A DNA stretch of 64,000 nucleotides from Acidobacteriota bacterium (GCA_033549365.1 JAWSUF010000005.1:62001-126000); one strand, 5' to 3'. Numbered from the stretch's first letter, positions 1 through 9,573 are shown. Numbers and translations are program-made. Notes: generated by a model from the sequence alone, not told the origin.

Positions 1-92
1 AGTCGAGGTCCCGGTGGGCCTTCAGGACTTCAAATCCTGCATGGGGCCTTGAAAAAGCCCCGGGTGGGTTCGACTCCCACACTCTCCCGCCA
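1..92 (+). tRNA. selC: tRNA-Sec (UCA), 5' end cut by window edge
   Basis: Selenocysteine tRNA. The anticodon stem CAGGA/TCCTG (23-27/35-39) closes the 7-nt loop CTTCAAA with anticodon TCA at 30-32. The long variable arm is GGGGC/GCCCC (43-47/57-61), as expected for tRNA-Sec. The T-arm is GTGGG/CCCAC (64-68/76-80) around TTCGACT. The 3' acceptor strand ACTCTCCC plus G ends in an encoded CCA at 90-92. Bases 1-3 (AGT) pair with the end of that strand, so only about five 5' bases (predicted GGGAG) lie outside the window. The nearby selD and a gene with an in-frame UGA support the assignment. Confidence 0.96.
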
Positions 93-113
93 AATCATCC
101 TCCGGATCGCCGG

Positions 114-1652
114 TCAGTCGTCTTTTTTTACGATGCTCTCCTTGACGGCGGCCAGCCGTTGATTGTAGAAGTCGGCCAGGCCGGGCTGGTCCGCGGCCAG
201 GGCCGCGGCCTTTTCGGCCGCTTCCAAAGCCTCAGCCTTTCGGCCAAGCGCCAGGTAAACCATGGCCAGGGTGTCCTGGATATGGGGGGCTTGGGGCTGG
301 AGTTCGGCGGCCTTCTCAGCGGCCTCCAGGGCGCTTTCGAGATTCGTTTTGCGGCCGGACCAGAACCTCGCGTAACTGATAAGGTCGTTGGGTTTATCGG
401 CGCACGTCGAGGCGAATCGACGGCCGTAAACGGCCAGGGCTTCGGCCTCGTTGCCGGTCTTGATGTGGAGTTTGGCCGCGGTCTGCAGGAAGTAGGGATG
501 ATCGGGATTAAGCCGGATCGCCGTCAAGGCCATTTCGAGCGCGGCGTCGAGATTGGCGTCTCGGTCGTGCCAGAAGTTGGCGAAACCCGCAAGATCCCAG
601 GCCAGGCCGGTCACCCGGCCTTCAATGAAGGTTCGGCCGTAGACGTCGTCGGCCTTGCTCTTCTCGTCATTGAGGATATGCAGCTGGGCCAGATTTTGGG
701 CGAAGGCCGGCACGGGGTTGATGCGGGTGAGATTCCGGATTTTCTCGGCCAGCTCGATCCCCCGGTCGACCGGTCCCTTGTCACGGATGATCCGGGTGAC
801 GTAGGCGTTAAGGGCGCTGGGATCGTCGCCGTATCGTGCGACGTAGTCCTCGAAGAAGGCGGTTGCATCCTCGCGGCTTCCGGAATAAGAGTAAAAGGAG
901 CCGAGGATGGAACAGGCCTGTTTGAGGATCGGGCTTTCCGGGTAGTCCCGGATAAAGGCCCTCATGGGGGCGATGTCCCGGCCCCGGTCGAAAAGCTGGA
1001 GCTGGGCCGCGGCGTATGCGGAGGCCTCGCGGTAGGAGACTTTCTCCCCGAGATATTCCGTCGTTCCGGCTTTTCCTTCGGGATCGAGGGTGATGACTTT
1101 CCGGTGGAGTTCGAGCGCTCGGAGGGTTTTCTCCTCGACGTACCGGCCGGCGTATTTTTCGGCCAGCTTGAAGACGACGGAGACATCATCGGGATTTTCG
1201 GCGTACTGAGCCGAGAGGGTCCGGGTGGTGTCGATGCCGCGGGCGGACATATCGAGTTTCTCGACGAATTTCGCGGCCGGCGGACCGTAACCGACGTGCC
1301 AGTCGATCTCGGCCCCGTCTCCGTCCACGATCATGGTCGTGGGCGTCGCCCGGATGTCGTACCGGCTGAAGACGGGGGGACCGTTCGGGGCGTCGCGGTC
1401 GGCGCGGAAGAGGACGAAATGTCCGTTCAGGAGTTCGTGGAATTCGGCGTTGGCGTAGACCTGCTGACCCAGCAGGACACAGGCGCCTCAGCCGCCGGAG
1501 TAGAAATCGATGAGGACCTTCTTTCCCTCCGTGCGGGCCTGGGCCAGGGCGTCCTCGAAATCGCCCTTGAACCAGATTTGTCCCGCGGCGGATGCCGCAA
1601 AGAGCAGGAGCCCGGCGGCGGCGGTGGTGATTTTCGATGCTGTGGTGTGCAT
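114..1652 (-). CDS. Selenoprotein: secreted thioredoxin-like domain (UxxC) plus TPR domain
   Basis: The protein is 512 residues if the UGA at 1490-1488 is read as selenocysteine (residue 55). Residues 1-24 look like a Sec signal peptide (hydrophobic core, then AASAAG). A thioredoxin-like fold follows: strand GKKVLIDFY, active site U55-G-A-C58, and cis-proline P104 in RATPTT. From about residue 130 to the end the protein is TPR-like helices, including the pattern ALEAAEKAAELQP. The frame is open and protein-like on both sides of the UGA, and a SECIS hairpin follows it. I chose the ATG at 1652 because it starts the signal peptide and lies just below a promoter. It probably works as a periplasmic thiol/disulfide or peroxide-linked oxidoreductase with TPR-mediated partner binding (inference). 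Read without Sec, it would look like two broken genes. Confidence 0.88.
1460..1490 (-). promoter_or_regulatory. Bacterial SECIS element with its UGA codon
   Basis: On the minus strand the UGA (1490-1488) is followed after 11 nt by a perfect hairpin, CCTGCTG-GGT-CAGCAGG (1476-1460). Read as stem CTGCT/AGCAG, the apical loop is GGGUC, which resembles the AGGUCU loop of the E. coli fdhF SECIS that SelB binds. Its position inside the coding region immediately 3' of the UGA is the bacterial arrangement. The hairpin also encodes residues of the Trx helix after the UxxC motif. Confidence 0.85.
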
Positions 1653-1661
1653 GACGAAACC

Positions 1662-1691
1662 AAGATACGCGATCATCGGCAGGGGTGTCAA
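1662..1691 (-). promoter_or_regulatory. Promoter of the selenoprotein gene
   Basis: The minus strand has a perfect -35 TTGACA (1691-1686), an 18-nt spacer and -10 TATCTT (1667-1662). Only 9 nt separate the -10 box from the ATG at 1652 and no Shine-Dalgarno sequence is visible, so the mRNA would be leaderless or nearly so. The -35 box overlaps the end of the upstream selD-ahpD gene. Confidence 0.6.
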
Positions 1692-1692
1692 A

Positions 1693-3270
1693 TCATTTCA
1701 AGCCGGCATCGGCTTCCTTGAGTTCGTTCCACAGCATCATCGCCCGGCAGCCGCCGAAGGCCGCGGCCAGCGCCGCGGCTTCCTCGAGCTCCGCGTCGCC
1801 GATGCCCATATCCCGGGCCTTGCGGATGTGGATTTTCGAACAGGGGACGCAGTTGACCGCAAGTCCGAGGGCCACGGCGATAAGCTCTTTGGTGACGACA
1901 TCGAGGGCGCCGGGTTTGAGCGCCGCGCTCATGAAATCCTGGAACATGTCCAGGGCCCTGTCCGGCGTTCCGGAGCCTTCGGCGCAGCAGGCCTCGTGCG
2001 GGATGTCTTTTTGTTCGCTCATGGATTCCTCATTTTCAATCCGGGAGGCTTTACGCCCGGCGAGTTCGACCCGCCCCGACATCACCCGGATTTTTCCGTC
2101 CGATGCACCCACGATCCGGCCGATGACGGCCGCGTCGGCGACGCCCGCCGCCGCCAGGTCCTCCAGGGCGGCCTCGACGTTCTCCGGAGGAAAAGCGATG
2201 AGAAGGCCGCCCGATGTCTGGGCGTCATAGAGAACCGCCTTCATGTCTTCACCGACGTCTCCGGAAAACTCTGTGAGGGCGGCGCTGTAGTCGGCGTTCC
2301 GTTCGTTGGCCCCCGAGTAGAGTCCCTGGGCGACATAGTCGGAAACGCCGGGAAGAAGAGGCAGGACATCGGCCCAAATTTCGGCCGTGACCTTGCTCTC
2401 GACAGCCAGTTGGGCCAGATGGCCGAGAAGACCGAACCCGGTCACGTCGGTGCAGGCCGTCGCGCCGTGCCGGACCATGACCTCGGCGGCCGACCGGTTG
2501 AGCGTGGTCATGGCTCTCTCCGCCGCCGCGGCGGATTCCGCAGAAGCCCTCCCGACCTGGGCGGCCAGGGAAACGATCCCGGTGCCGAGCGGCTTGGTCA
2601 GAACCAGGACATCGCCGGGCCGGGCCCCGGCGTTGGTGACGATCGACGGGGCGTCGATGAGACCGGTCACGGCAAACCCGAATTTGACCTCCTCGTCGTT
2701 GATGCTGTGCCCTCCGAGGAGGATCGCTCCGGCCTCGGCCAGAACCTCCATGCCGCCCCGGAGGATTTCGGCCATGGCCTCGAGGGGGAGCCGTTCGACG
2801 GGAAAGCCGATGATGGACAGGGCTGTGACGGGCCGCCCGCCCATGGCGTAGACGTCGGAGAGGGAGTTGCAGGCGGCGATCCGTCCGAAGGTGCGGGGAT
2901 CGTCGACGCCCGGCGTGAAGACATCCGTCGTCTGGACGATGAGAAGCTCCGGGGTGAGCGAGAAAACGCCGGCGTCGTCCGCGGTCGCCGTGCCCACGAT
3001 CAGGCGGGGATCCTCGACCGCGGGCAGCTTCTTGAGGACTTCGTGGAGGTCTTTCTGGCTGATCTTGCTGGCGCATCCCGCATGCCTGACGAATTCGGTC
3101 AGCCGGACTTTTTCGCCTGCGGTTTCGGCCGGGACCCGCTCTCCGGCGCAGGTGCAGACATTTTTTTCCTTGAACAGGGAGCAGGGGCAGGATTGGCGGG
3201 GGTCGCAGACGCAGTGGCCGATCTTGATCGATCGGGCCATGACCCGTTTGCGCTTTTCTTTGGGATCCAT
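1693..3270 (-). CDS. selD: Selenide, water dikinase (SelD) fused in frame to an AhpD-like domain
   Basis: The protein is 525 residues. Residues 1-50 are a Cys-rich extension (C20, C22, C28, C30, C39, C41). Residues about 58-405 are SelD, which makes selenophosphate from selenide and ATP. It has HAGC66-ASK69 (the catalytic Cys/Lys pair; the second Cys of the usual GCGCK is Ser), TTDVFTPGVDDPRTFGRIAA, LLGGHSINDEE, TDVTGFGLLGHL and DAQTSGGLL. Residues 417-525 are a carboxymuconolactone decarboxylase/AhpD-like domain with the E463, C474-x2-C477 and H481 relay. No stop separates the domains. An ATG at 2022 preceded by GAGGA could also give free AhpD. It starts 5 nt after the hgdC stop, so co-transcription with hgdC is likely. 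The start could instead be the ATG at 3240. Confidence 0.9.
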   Translation of the reverse strand: MDPKEKRKRVMARSIKIGHCVCDPRQSCPCSLFKEKNVCTCAGERVPAETAGEKVRLTEFVRHAGCASKISQKDLHEVLKKLPAVEDPRLIVGTATADDAGVFSLTPELLIVQTTDVFTPGVDDPRTFGRIAACNSLSDVYAMGGRPVTALSIIGFPVERLPLEAMAEILRGGMEVLAEAGAILLGGHSINDEEVKFGFAVTGLIDAPSIVTNAGARPGDVLVLTKPLGTGIVSLAAQVGRASAESAAAAERAMTTLNRSAAEVMVRHGATACTDVTGFGLLGHLAQLAVESKVTAEIWADVLPLLPGVSDYVAQGLYSGANERNADYSAALTEFSGDVGEDMKAVLYDAQTSGGLLIAFPPENVEAALEDLAAAGVADAAVIGRIVGASDGKIRVMSGRVELAGRKASRIENEESMSEQKDIPHEACCAEGSGTPDRALDMFQDFMSAALKPGALDVVTKELIAVALGLAVNCVPCSKIHIRKARDMGIGDAELEEAAALAAAFGGCRAMMLWNELKEADAGLK

Positions 3271-3275
3271 GGCCG

Positions 3276-4055
3276 CTATCTTATCAAATCGCGCCGGGCC
3301 AGAACAGCCGCCCCGAGGGCGCCGGTGATTTGGGGGTCGGGAGGAATGCAAAGGTCGTCGAGGCGCGCTTCCCTTTTCAGGATTTCGACGATCCCCCGGT
3401 TGAGGGCCACGCCGCCCGTGAAGACGATGTCCTTTTCGAAACCGAACCTCCCGGCCATGCCCAGCGTCCGGCGGGCGATGGACCGGAACACGCCATGGAG
3501 GATCGTTTCGCGGGGAATGCCCTTGTGGAGAAGGCCGACGATCTCGGACTCGGCGAAGACGGCGCACATCGAGGAGATCTCGACGGACTCGGACGCGTCG
3601 AGAGCCAGGACGCCGGCCTCGTCGAGCGTCCGGCCGAGCATGGCCGCGACCATTTCGATGAATTTGCCGGTCCCGGCCGCACAGCGGTCGTTCATGGCGA
3701 AATCGAGAACCGCCCCGCCGCGCTCCACGCGGACGATCTTGGAATCCTGGGCGCCGATGTCGATGACGGTCCGGACTTCCGGAAACATGAAGGCCGCCCC
3801 CGCCGCATGACACAGGATTTCGGAGGCCGTCCGGTCGGCGCCCTCGAAGGCGTTTCGGCCGTAGCCCGTGGCCACGGTGCGGGCGACGCCGGAGGGGGGG
3901 ATTCCGGCGGAGTTGAGGAGGGCGTCGTAGGCCCGCCGGGCGTTGTCCCGGGGCGCGGGGCCGGTCTCGGTCACGGACGAGGCAACGATCCGTCCGTCTT
4001 CGAGAAGGACGATGTCGATGCTGCGCGCCCCGATGTCGACGCCGGACGTCAGCAC
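3276..4055 (-). CDS. 2-hydroxyacyl-CoA dehydratase activator-type ATPase (HgdC/BadFG family)
   Basis: This 259-residue protein belongs to the BcrAD/BadFG/HgdC ATPase family. Such homodimers bridge one [4Fe-4S] cluster and use ATP to inject a low-potential electron into a dehydratase or double-cubane partner. Visible motifs are the ASKHA phosphate-binding turn GVDIGARSID (residues 5-14), a second one DIGAQDSKI, and the two cluster cysteines C125 in NDRCAAGTG and C164 in SSMCAVFAESE. The C-terminal adenosine motif FTGGVALN is present. The start is GTG 4055, just after the stop of the partner gene (4063-4065). The partner is the hgdB-like gene immediately upstream. The electron acceptor or substrate is unknown. 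Confidence 0.9.
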   Translation of the reverse strand: MLTSGVDIGARSIDIVLLEDGRIVASSVTETGPAPRDNARRAYDALLNSAGIPPSGVARTVATGYGRNAFEGADRTASEILCHAAGAAFMFPEVRTVIDIGAQDSKIVRVERGGAVLDFAMNDRCAAGTGKFIEMVAAMLGRTLDEAGVLALDASESVEISSMCAVFAESEIVGLLHKGIPRETILHGVFRSIARRTLGMAGRFGFEKDIVFTGGVALNRGIVEILKREARLDDLCIPPDPQITGALGAAVLARRDLIR

Positions 4056-4062
4056 GGCGGCC

Positions 4063-4506
4063 TCACTTCGCCTTGAGCAACTCGGCAAAGGTATCAGTCC
4101 GGACCCGGAGCTGTTCGATGTCTTCGTCCGAATAATCGGTCACGATCTTGAGCGAGGGGATGTTCCTCTTGGCCAGGGCTTTCTCGACCGCCTTGGCCTC
4201 GATGTTGTAGCCGTGGCAATACTGCAGGACGGACTGGACGACGCCCCGGACGCGGAATTCTCCGGCCAGGGCGACAACGTTGTCCAGCCGCTCCGTATTG
4301 GGCGAAAAGCACGAGCAGTCGATGGAGAAATACCGGTCGGCCACGGCCTTCATGAGACCGTCGAGATCGGCCGGCTTCTCGTCGACGAGCTCGGTGTAGT
4401 AGCGAGTGCCGGTGCAGGATTCGTCGGCGACGATCATCATGCCGGAGGATTCGACGGCGAAGTGGACCTTGGCGAAGCCCAGCGGGGAGGGCGTTCCGGC
4501 GATCAT
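4063..4506 (-). CDS. HgdB-like 2-hydroxyacyl-CoA dehydratase/double-cubane reductase, C-terminal part (split by frameshift)
   Basis: This 147-residue reading frame continues the protein encoded at 4503-5339 but in another frame. It carries the second Rossmann-like half of the HgdB fold: MIAGTPSPLG at the start, then VVADESCTGTRYY, FSIDCSCFSPN and VVQSVLQYCHGYNIEAK. The protein-like sequence extends upstream of the ATG in the same frame (AGTGISAYGPENGRPRV), which is typical interior sequence for the family. The ATG at 4506 is therefore probably not a native start. Joined after restoring one base near 4567, the product would be about 425 residues, the usual family length. Confidence 0.7.
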   Translation of the reverse strand: MIAGTPSPLGFAKVHFAVESSGMMIVADESCTGTRYYTELVDEKPADLDGLMKAVADRYFSIDCSCFSPNTERLDNVVALAGEFRVRGVVQSVLQYCHGYNIEAKAVEKALAKRNIPSLKIVTDYSDEDIEQLRVRTDTFAELLKAK

Positions 4507-5339
4507 GACCCGGGGACGGCCGTTCTCAGGGCCGTAGGCCGAAATTCCGGTCCCGGCCCGTTCCTCGCGAGCTCGTCGGCGAGGGCCTCGGCTTCTGCGG
4601 CGAACCGGGCCGTGTCCTGATTGAGGGCGACTTGGGAGACGAGGAGGGCGTCGAGACCGGAGATGGGCGGAGCCTCGAGCTTGCGGAAGGCGTTGATGCG
4701 CCGCAGGGCTTTGCGTTTGCGGTTCATGAGCTTGATGTTGGCGGCCAGCGCTTCGGCGGTGACGGGGATTCCCGAAAGAGTCTCCACCATGTCCTTGAAG
4801 GCGTAGACTTCCTGAAGCCAGAGTTCACGGTCCACGGCGTTCTTTTTCTGGGGGACTTCCATAACCTTGAATCCGAGGAGATCCCAGGCCTTTTTCTTGG
4901 CGTCGCAGGTCGTCTCGCCGACCGCGAAATCCTTGAGCTTCTTGTAGGGGCAGGTTCCGCTGAAGGCCAGGCCGAACGTCGAACGGATGATGGGGCAGAT
5001 ATCTCTGGGAAACATTTTGTCGGCGGAGTTGACCGACCATCCGGTTCCTCCGCAGAGGGGAAGGGGCCAGACGCCGGCGGCGAGAGCGATTTCGTCCGGG
5101 ACATAGATGCAGAACGTGCCGATCGATTTTCCGCCCTGCTTGCGGAAGGCATGGATTTCGGCGACGCGTTCGGCGTGGCTGGCATGGAGGGCATGGTCGA
5201 AAAAGGCCATGCCTTTCGGGCGGTTCTTTTGGGAGAGATGGGTCTTTTCGTGGCTCCGGGCCATGACGGCCAGGAGCTCGTCGTGGAGGTCGATGTTGAC
5301 TTCGAGTTCGGCCCAGAGTTTGCGGATGTCCGTTTTCAC
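4503..5339 (-). CDS. HgdB-like 2-hydroxyacyl-CoA dehydratase/double-cubane reductase, N-terminal part (split by frameshift)
   Basis: This 278-residue frame contains the N-terminal half of an HgdB/double-cubane cluster protein. Five cysteines are spaced as in the Fe-S binding regions: C77 (GTFCIYVPDE), C96 (PLPLCGG), C115 (PRDICPIIRS), C130 (SGTCPYKK) and C145 (ETTCDAKKK). Start is GTG 5339, preceded by AAAGGAG. The frame turns non-homologous after about position 4570 and stops at 4503, while the real C-terminal half continues in the next frame. A missing base inside GAGCTCGCGAGGAA (4574-4561) explains this. It is either a sequence error or a recent inactivating mutation. The partner activator hgdC lies directly downstream. 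Confidence 0.75.
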   Translation of the reverse strand: MKTDIRKLWAELEVNIDLHDELLAVMARSHEKTHLSQKNRPKGMAFFDHALHASHAERVAEIHAFRKQGGKSIGTFCIYVPDEIALAAGVWPLPLCGGTGWSVNSADKMFPRDICPIIRSTFGLAFSGTCPYKKLKDFAVGETTCDAKKKAWDLLGFKVMEVPQKKNAVDRELWLQEVYAFKDMVETLSGIPVTAEALAANIKLMNRKRKALRRINAFRKLEAPPISGLDALLVSQVALNQDTARFAAEAEALADELARNGPGPEFRPTALRTAVPGS

Positions 5340-5420
5340 CCTCTTTTTGCTCCTTTCAGAAAACCGCCATCCGTTTGCAGCGGCGGCATTCTTTCGCGCC
5401 GGTTCCTGCAGAATATGGGG

Positions 5421-5449
5421 AGAATAATCCCGCGTGCGTGCCCTGTCAA
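5421..5449 (-). promoter_or_regulatory. Promoter of the hgdB-hgdC-selD operon
   Basis: The minus strand reads TTGACA (5449-5444), a 17-nt spacer, then TATTCT (5426-5421), close to the sigma-70 consensus. The leader to the GTG at 5339 is about 75 nt and contains a clear Shine-Dalgarno sequence (AAAGGAG) before the start. It is back to back with the accA promoter. Confidence 0.7.
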
Positions 5450-5458
5450 GGATGCGCC

Positions 5459-5487
5459 TTGACATCCCCTCCCCCCGCCCTTAGAAT
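5459..5487 (+). promoter_or_regulatory. Promoter of accA-hisS-aspS
   Basis: A perfect -35 TTGACA (5459-5464), 17-nt spacer and -10 TAGAAT (5482-5487) lie 31 nt upstream of the accA ATG. Its -35 box and that of the divergent hgdB promoter form an inverted repeat, TGTCAAG-7nt-CTTGACA (5444-5464). Confidence 0.72.
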
Positions 5488-5518
5488 ACCGACTGGAATC
5501 CGTGTGGAAAGGCCGGTT

Positions 5519-6475
5519 ATGGAAAAAGCCCCCGACTTCTATACTCTCGAGAAACATATCATCGCCCTTAAGGGCCGGATCGACGTCATCGAGGAAAGCG
5601 ACGACGCCGGCAAGAAGGAAAAGATCGACCGGCTGCGCGCGGAAATCGAAAAGGAATGGGAAAAGATCCGGCCCGGCGTGACCACCCTCAACATCGTCCA
5701 GATCGCCCGCCACCCCAAACGCCCCTACACCCTCGACTATATCGACGCCCTCTTTCAGGATTTCATGGAAATGCACGGTGACCGCCGCTTCGCCGACGAC
5801 AAAGCCATCGTCGCCGGATTGGCCTTTTACAAGGGCCGGACCGTCGCCGTGATCGGCCACCAGAAGGGGCGCACGACCAAGACCCGGATCGAAAGGAATT
5901 TCGGCCAGCCCAACCCCGAAGGCTACCGCAAAGCCCTTCGGGTCATGCAGACGGCCGAGAAGTTCGGCTTCCCCGTCATAACGCTGATCGACACGCCCGG
6001 GGCTTATCCCGGCATCGGAGGCGAGGAGCGGGGCCAGGCCGAAGCCATCGCCTATAACCTGAAAATCATCTCCACCCTGCGCACGCCCATCGTCAATGTC
6101 GTCATCGGCGAAGGCGGAAGCGGCGGCGGACTGGGCATCGGCTTCGGCGATCAGCTCATGATGCTCGAACATTCATTCTATTCCGTGATCTCCCCTGAAG
6201 GCTGCGCCGCCATTCTGTGGAAGGATCAGAGCGCCATGGAGAAGGCGGCCGAAAATCTGGGCATCCGCGCCGAAATCCTGCTCAAGCTCGGCATCATCGA
6301 CAAAATCATTCCCGAACCTCCGGGCGGCGCCCATATCGACCCTGAAACGACCTTTCGAAACGTCGACCGTTATGTCGGCCAGGCCCTCAAACACCTGTCC
6401 GAAAAATCCCTGGAAGACCTTCTCGCAGAGCGCTACCAAAAAATCCGCAGACAGGGCGCCTTCGTCGAAGAGTGA
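5519..6475 (+). CDS. accA: Acetyl-CoA carboxylase carboxyltransferase subunit alpha
   Basis: AccA is 318 residues, the usual length. With AccD it moves the carboxyl group from carboxybiotin to acetyl-CoA, making malonyl-CoA for fatty acid synthesis in the cytoplasm. Family signatures are the N-terminal coiled coil, IARHPKRPYTLDYI, the oxyanion/CoA region TLIDTPGAYPGIGGEERGQ, IGEGGSGGGLGIG and YSVISPEGCAAILWKD. Start is ATG 5519 with GGAAAGG upstream. The stop overlaps the hisS start (GTGA), so the two are translationally coupled. accD is not in the window. Confidence 0.97.
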   Translation: MEKAPDFYTLEKHIIALKGRIDVIEESDDAGKKEKIDRLRAEIEKEWEKIRPGVTTLNIVQIARHPKRPYTLDYIDALFQDFMEMHGDRRFADDKAIVAGLAFYKGRTVAVIGHQKGRTTKTRIERNFGQPNPEGYRKALRVMQTAEKFGFPVITLIDTPGAYPGIGGEERGQAEAIAYNLKIISTLRTPIVNVVIGEGGSGGGLGIGFGDQLMMLEHSFYSVISPEGCAAILWKDQSAMEKAAENLGIRAEILLKLGIIDKIIPEPPGGAHIDPETTFRNVDRYVGQALKHLSEKSLEDLLAERYQKIRRQGAFVEE

Positions 6476-7725
6476 GCGGAACGGTGATCTCCGCCGTCAA
6501 GGGAACCAAAGACATCCTGCCGGGCGAAATCGCGGCCTGGCAAAAGGCCGAGTCGGCGGCCAAAGCCCTCTTTGAACTCTACGGCTATCGCGAACTCCGG
6601 GCCCCGGTTTTCGAGATGACCGAGCTTTTTGAGAAGGGAACAGGCACGACATCCGACATCGTCACCAAGGAGATGTACACCTTCACGGACAAGGGCGGCC
6701 GTTCGGTGACCTTGCGTCCGGAATACACGCCCTCGGTTGTCCGGGCGGCGATCGAACACAGCCTCCATTTGAAACCCGAACCGATGCGCTTCTATTTCAT
6801 CGGGCCGATGTTCCGGTACGACAAGCCGCAGAAGGGCCGTTACCGCCAGTTTCACCAGATCGACGTCGAGGTTTTCGGCGAAAAGGACGCCGCCGTCGAC
6901 GCCGAACTCATCTCCATCGCCCGCGAACTCCTGGAAAAACTCGGCGTCGGGGAAACCGAAACCCTGATCAACTCGGTCGGCTGCCGGGCCTGCCGTCCGG
7001 CCTACAGCGCGGCGATGCGGGAGGCGGCCGGGTCGCGTCTCGAATCGCTCTGTCCCGACTGCCGTCGCAAGGCCGAACTGAACCCCCTGCGGATTTTTGA
7101 CTGCAAGGTCGAATCCTGCCGGGCCGAGGCCGCCGGTTTCCCCCGGATCACGGATCACATTTGCGGCGAATGCCGGGCTCATTTCGAAGAGCTTCAGGCC
7201 TGTCTCGACACTCTCGGGCTGAAATACACAGTCGAACCCCGCCTTGTCCGCGGCCTCGACTATTACACCCGGACGACCTTCGAAATCACGGCCGCAGGCC
7301 TCGGCGCCCAGAACTCCCTTCTCGGCGGCGGGCGCTACGACGACATGATCAAGAACTTCGGCGGCCCCGATCTCGCCGCGACCGGATTCGCCATGGGCAT
7401 GGAACGACTCCTGGCCGTGGTCCCGCCTCCCTTGGAGGAGCGCCGCGTCGTGTATCTCGCTCCCATCGGGCGAGAGGCCTTGAGGGCGTCTCTCGATATC
7501 GCCCGTTTTTTCCGCCGTAACGGCATCGAGTGCCTCCTCGAATTCAAGGACAAGGGACTGAAATCCCATTTGGGCCGCGCCGCCCGCCTCAATGCCGCCT
7601 GGGCCCTGATCATCGGGGATGACGAGCTGGCGAGCGGACGTCTCAAGCTCAAGGATATGGCCACGGGTGAGCAGCGCGAAGGCCGCCGGGAGGAACTTCT
7701 CGAAATCTTGTTCCGGCAACCCTAG
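6472..7725 (+). CDS. hisS: Histidyl-tRNA synthetase
   Basis: Class II HisRS of 417 residues charges tRNA-His in the cytoplasm. Motif 1 region is VKGTKDILPGE and FEMTELFEKGTGTTSD. Motif 2 is MFRYDKPQKGRYRQFHQ. The histidine signatures are LVRGLDYYTRTTFE and, in motif 3, ATGFAMGMERLL. The C-terminal anticodon-binding domain begins at about VVYLAPIG. The GTG start at 6472 overlaps the accA stop. The middle insert carries several CxxC pairs (CRACRPAY, CPDC, CGEC), possibly a zinc site, which is common in long-insert HisRS. Confidence 0.97.
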   Translation: MSGTVISAVKGTKDILPGEIAAWQKAESAAKALFELYGYRELRAPVFEMTELFEKGTGTTSDIVTKEMYTFTDKGGRSVTLRPEYTPSVVRAAIEHSLHLKPEPMRFYFIGPMFRYDKPQKGRYRQFHQIDVEVFGEKDAAVDAELISIARELLEKLGVGETETLINSVGCRACRPAYSAAMREAAGSRLESLCPDCRRKAELNPLRIFDCKVESCRAEAAGFPRITDHICGECRAHFEELQACLDTLGLKYTVEPRLVRGLDYYTRTTFEITAAGLGAQNSLLGGGRYDDMIKNFGGPDLAATGFAMGMERLLAVVPPPLEERRVVYLAPIGREALRASLDIARFFRRNGIECLLEFKDKGLKSHLGRAARLNAAWALIIGDDELASGRLKLKDMATGEQREGRREELLEILFRQP

Positions 7726-7809
7726 CCGGAAGAGCTCGCGAAACGCGGCTATCGAGGAGCCAAAGCCATGGGGCCCTCCCGGAGAGCCGGCGGGATGAAG
7801 GATAAAAAG

Positions 7810-9573
<1,764 letters not shown>

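Noticed and set aside
159-3810. Long open frames on the plus strand across 0.2-3.8 kb and opposite most other genes
   Set aside because: They are antisense frames kept open by GC-rich codon bias; they show no family motifs and lie over well-supported minus-strand genes.
4503-4506. UGA at the end of the hgdB N-terminal frame as a second selenocysteine codon
   Set aside because: The frame after this UGA is not protein-like; homology continues in a different frame, so it is a frameshift and not recoding.
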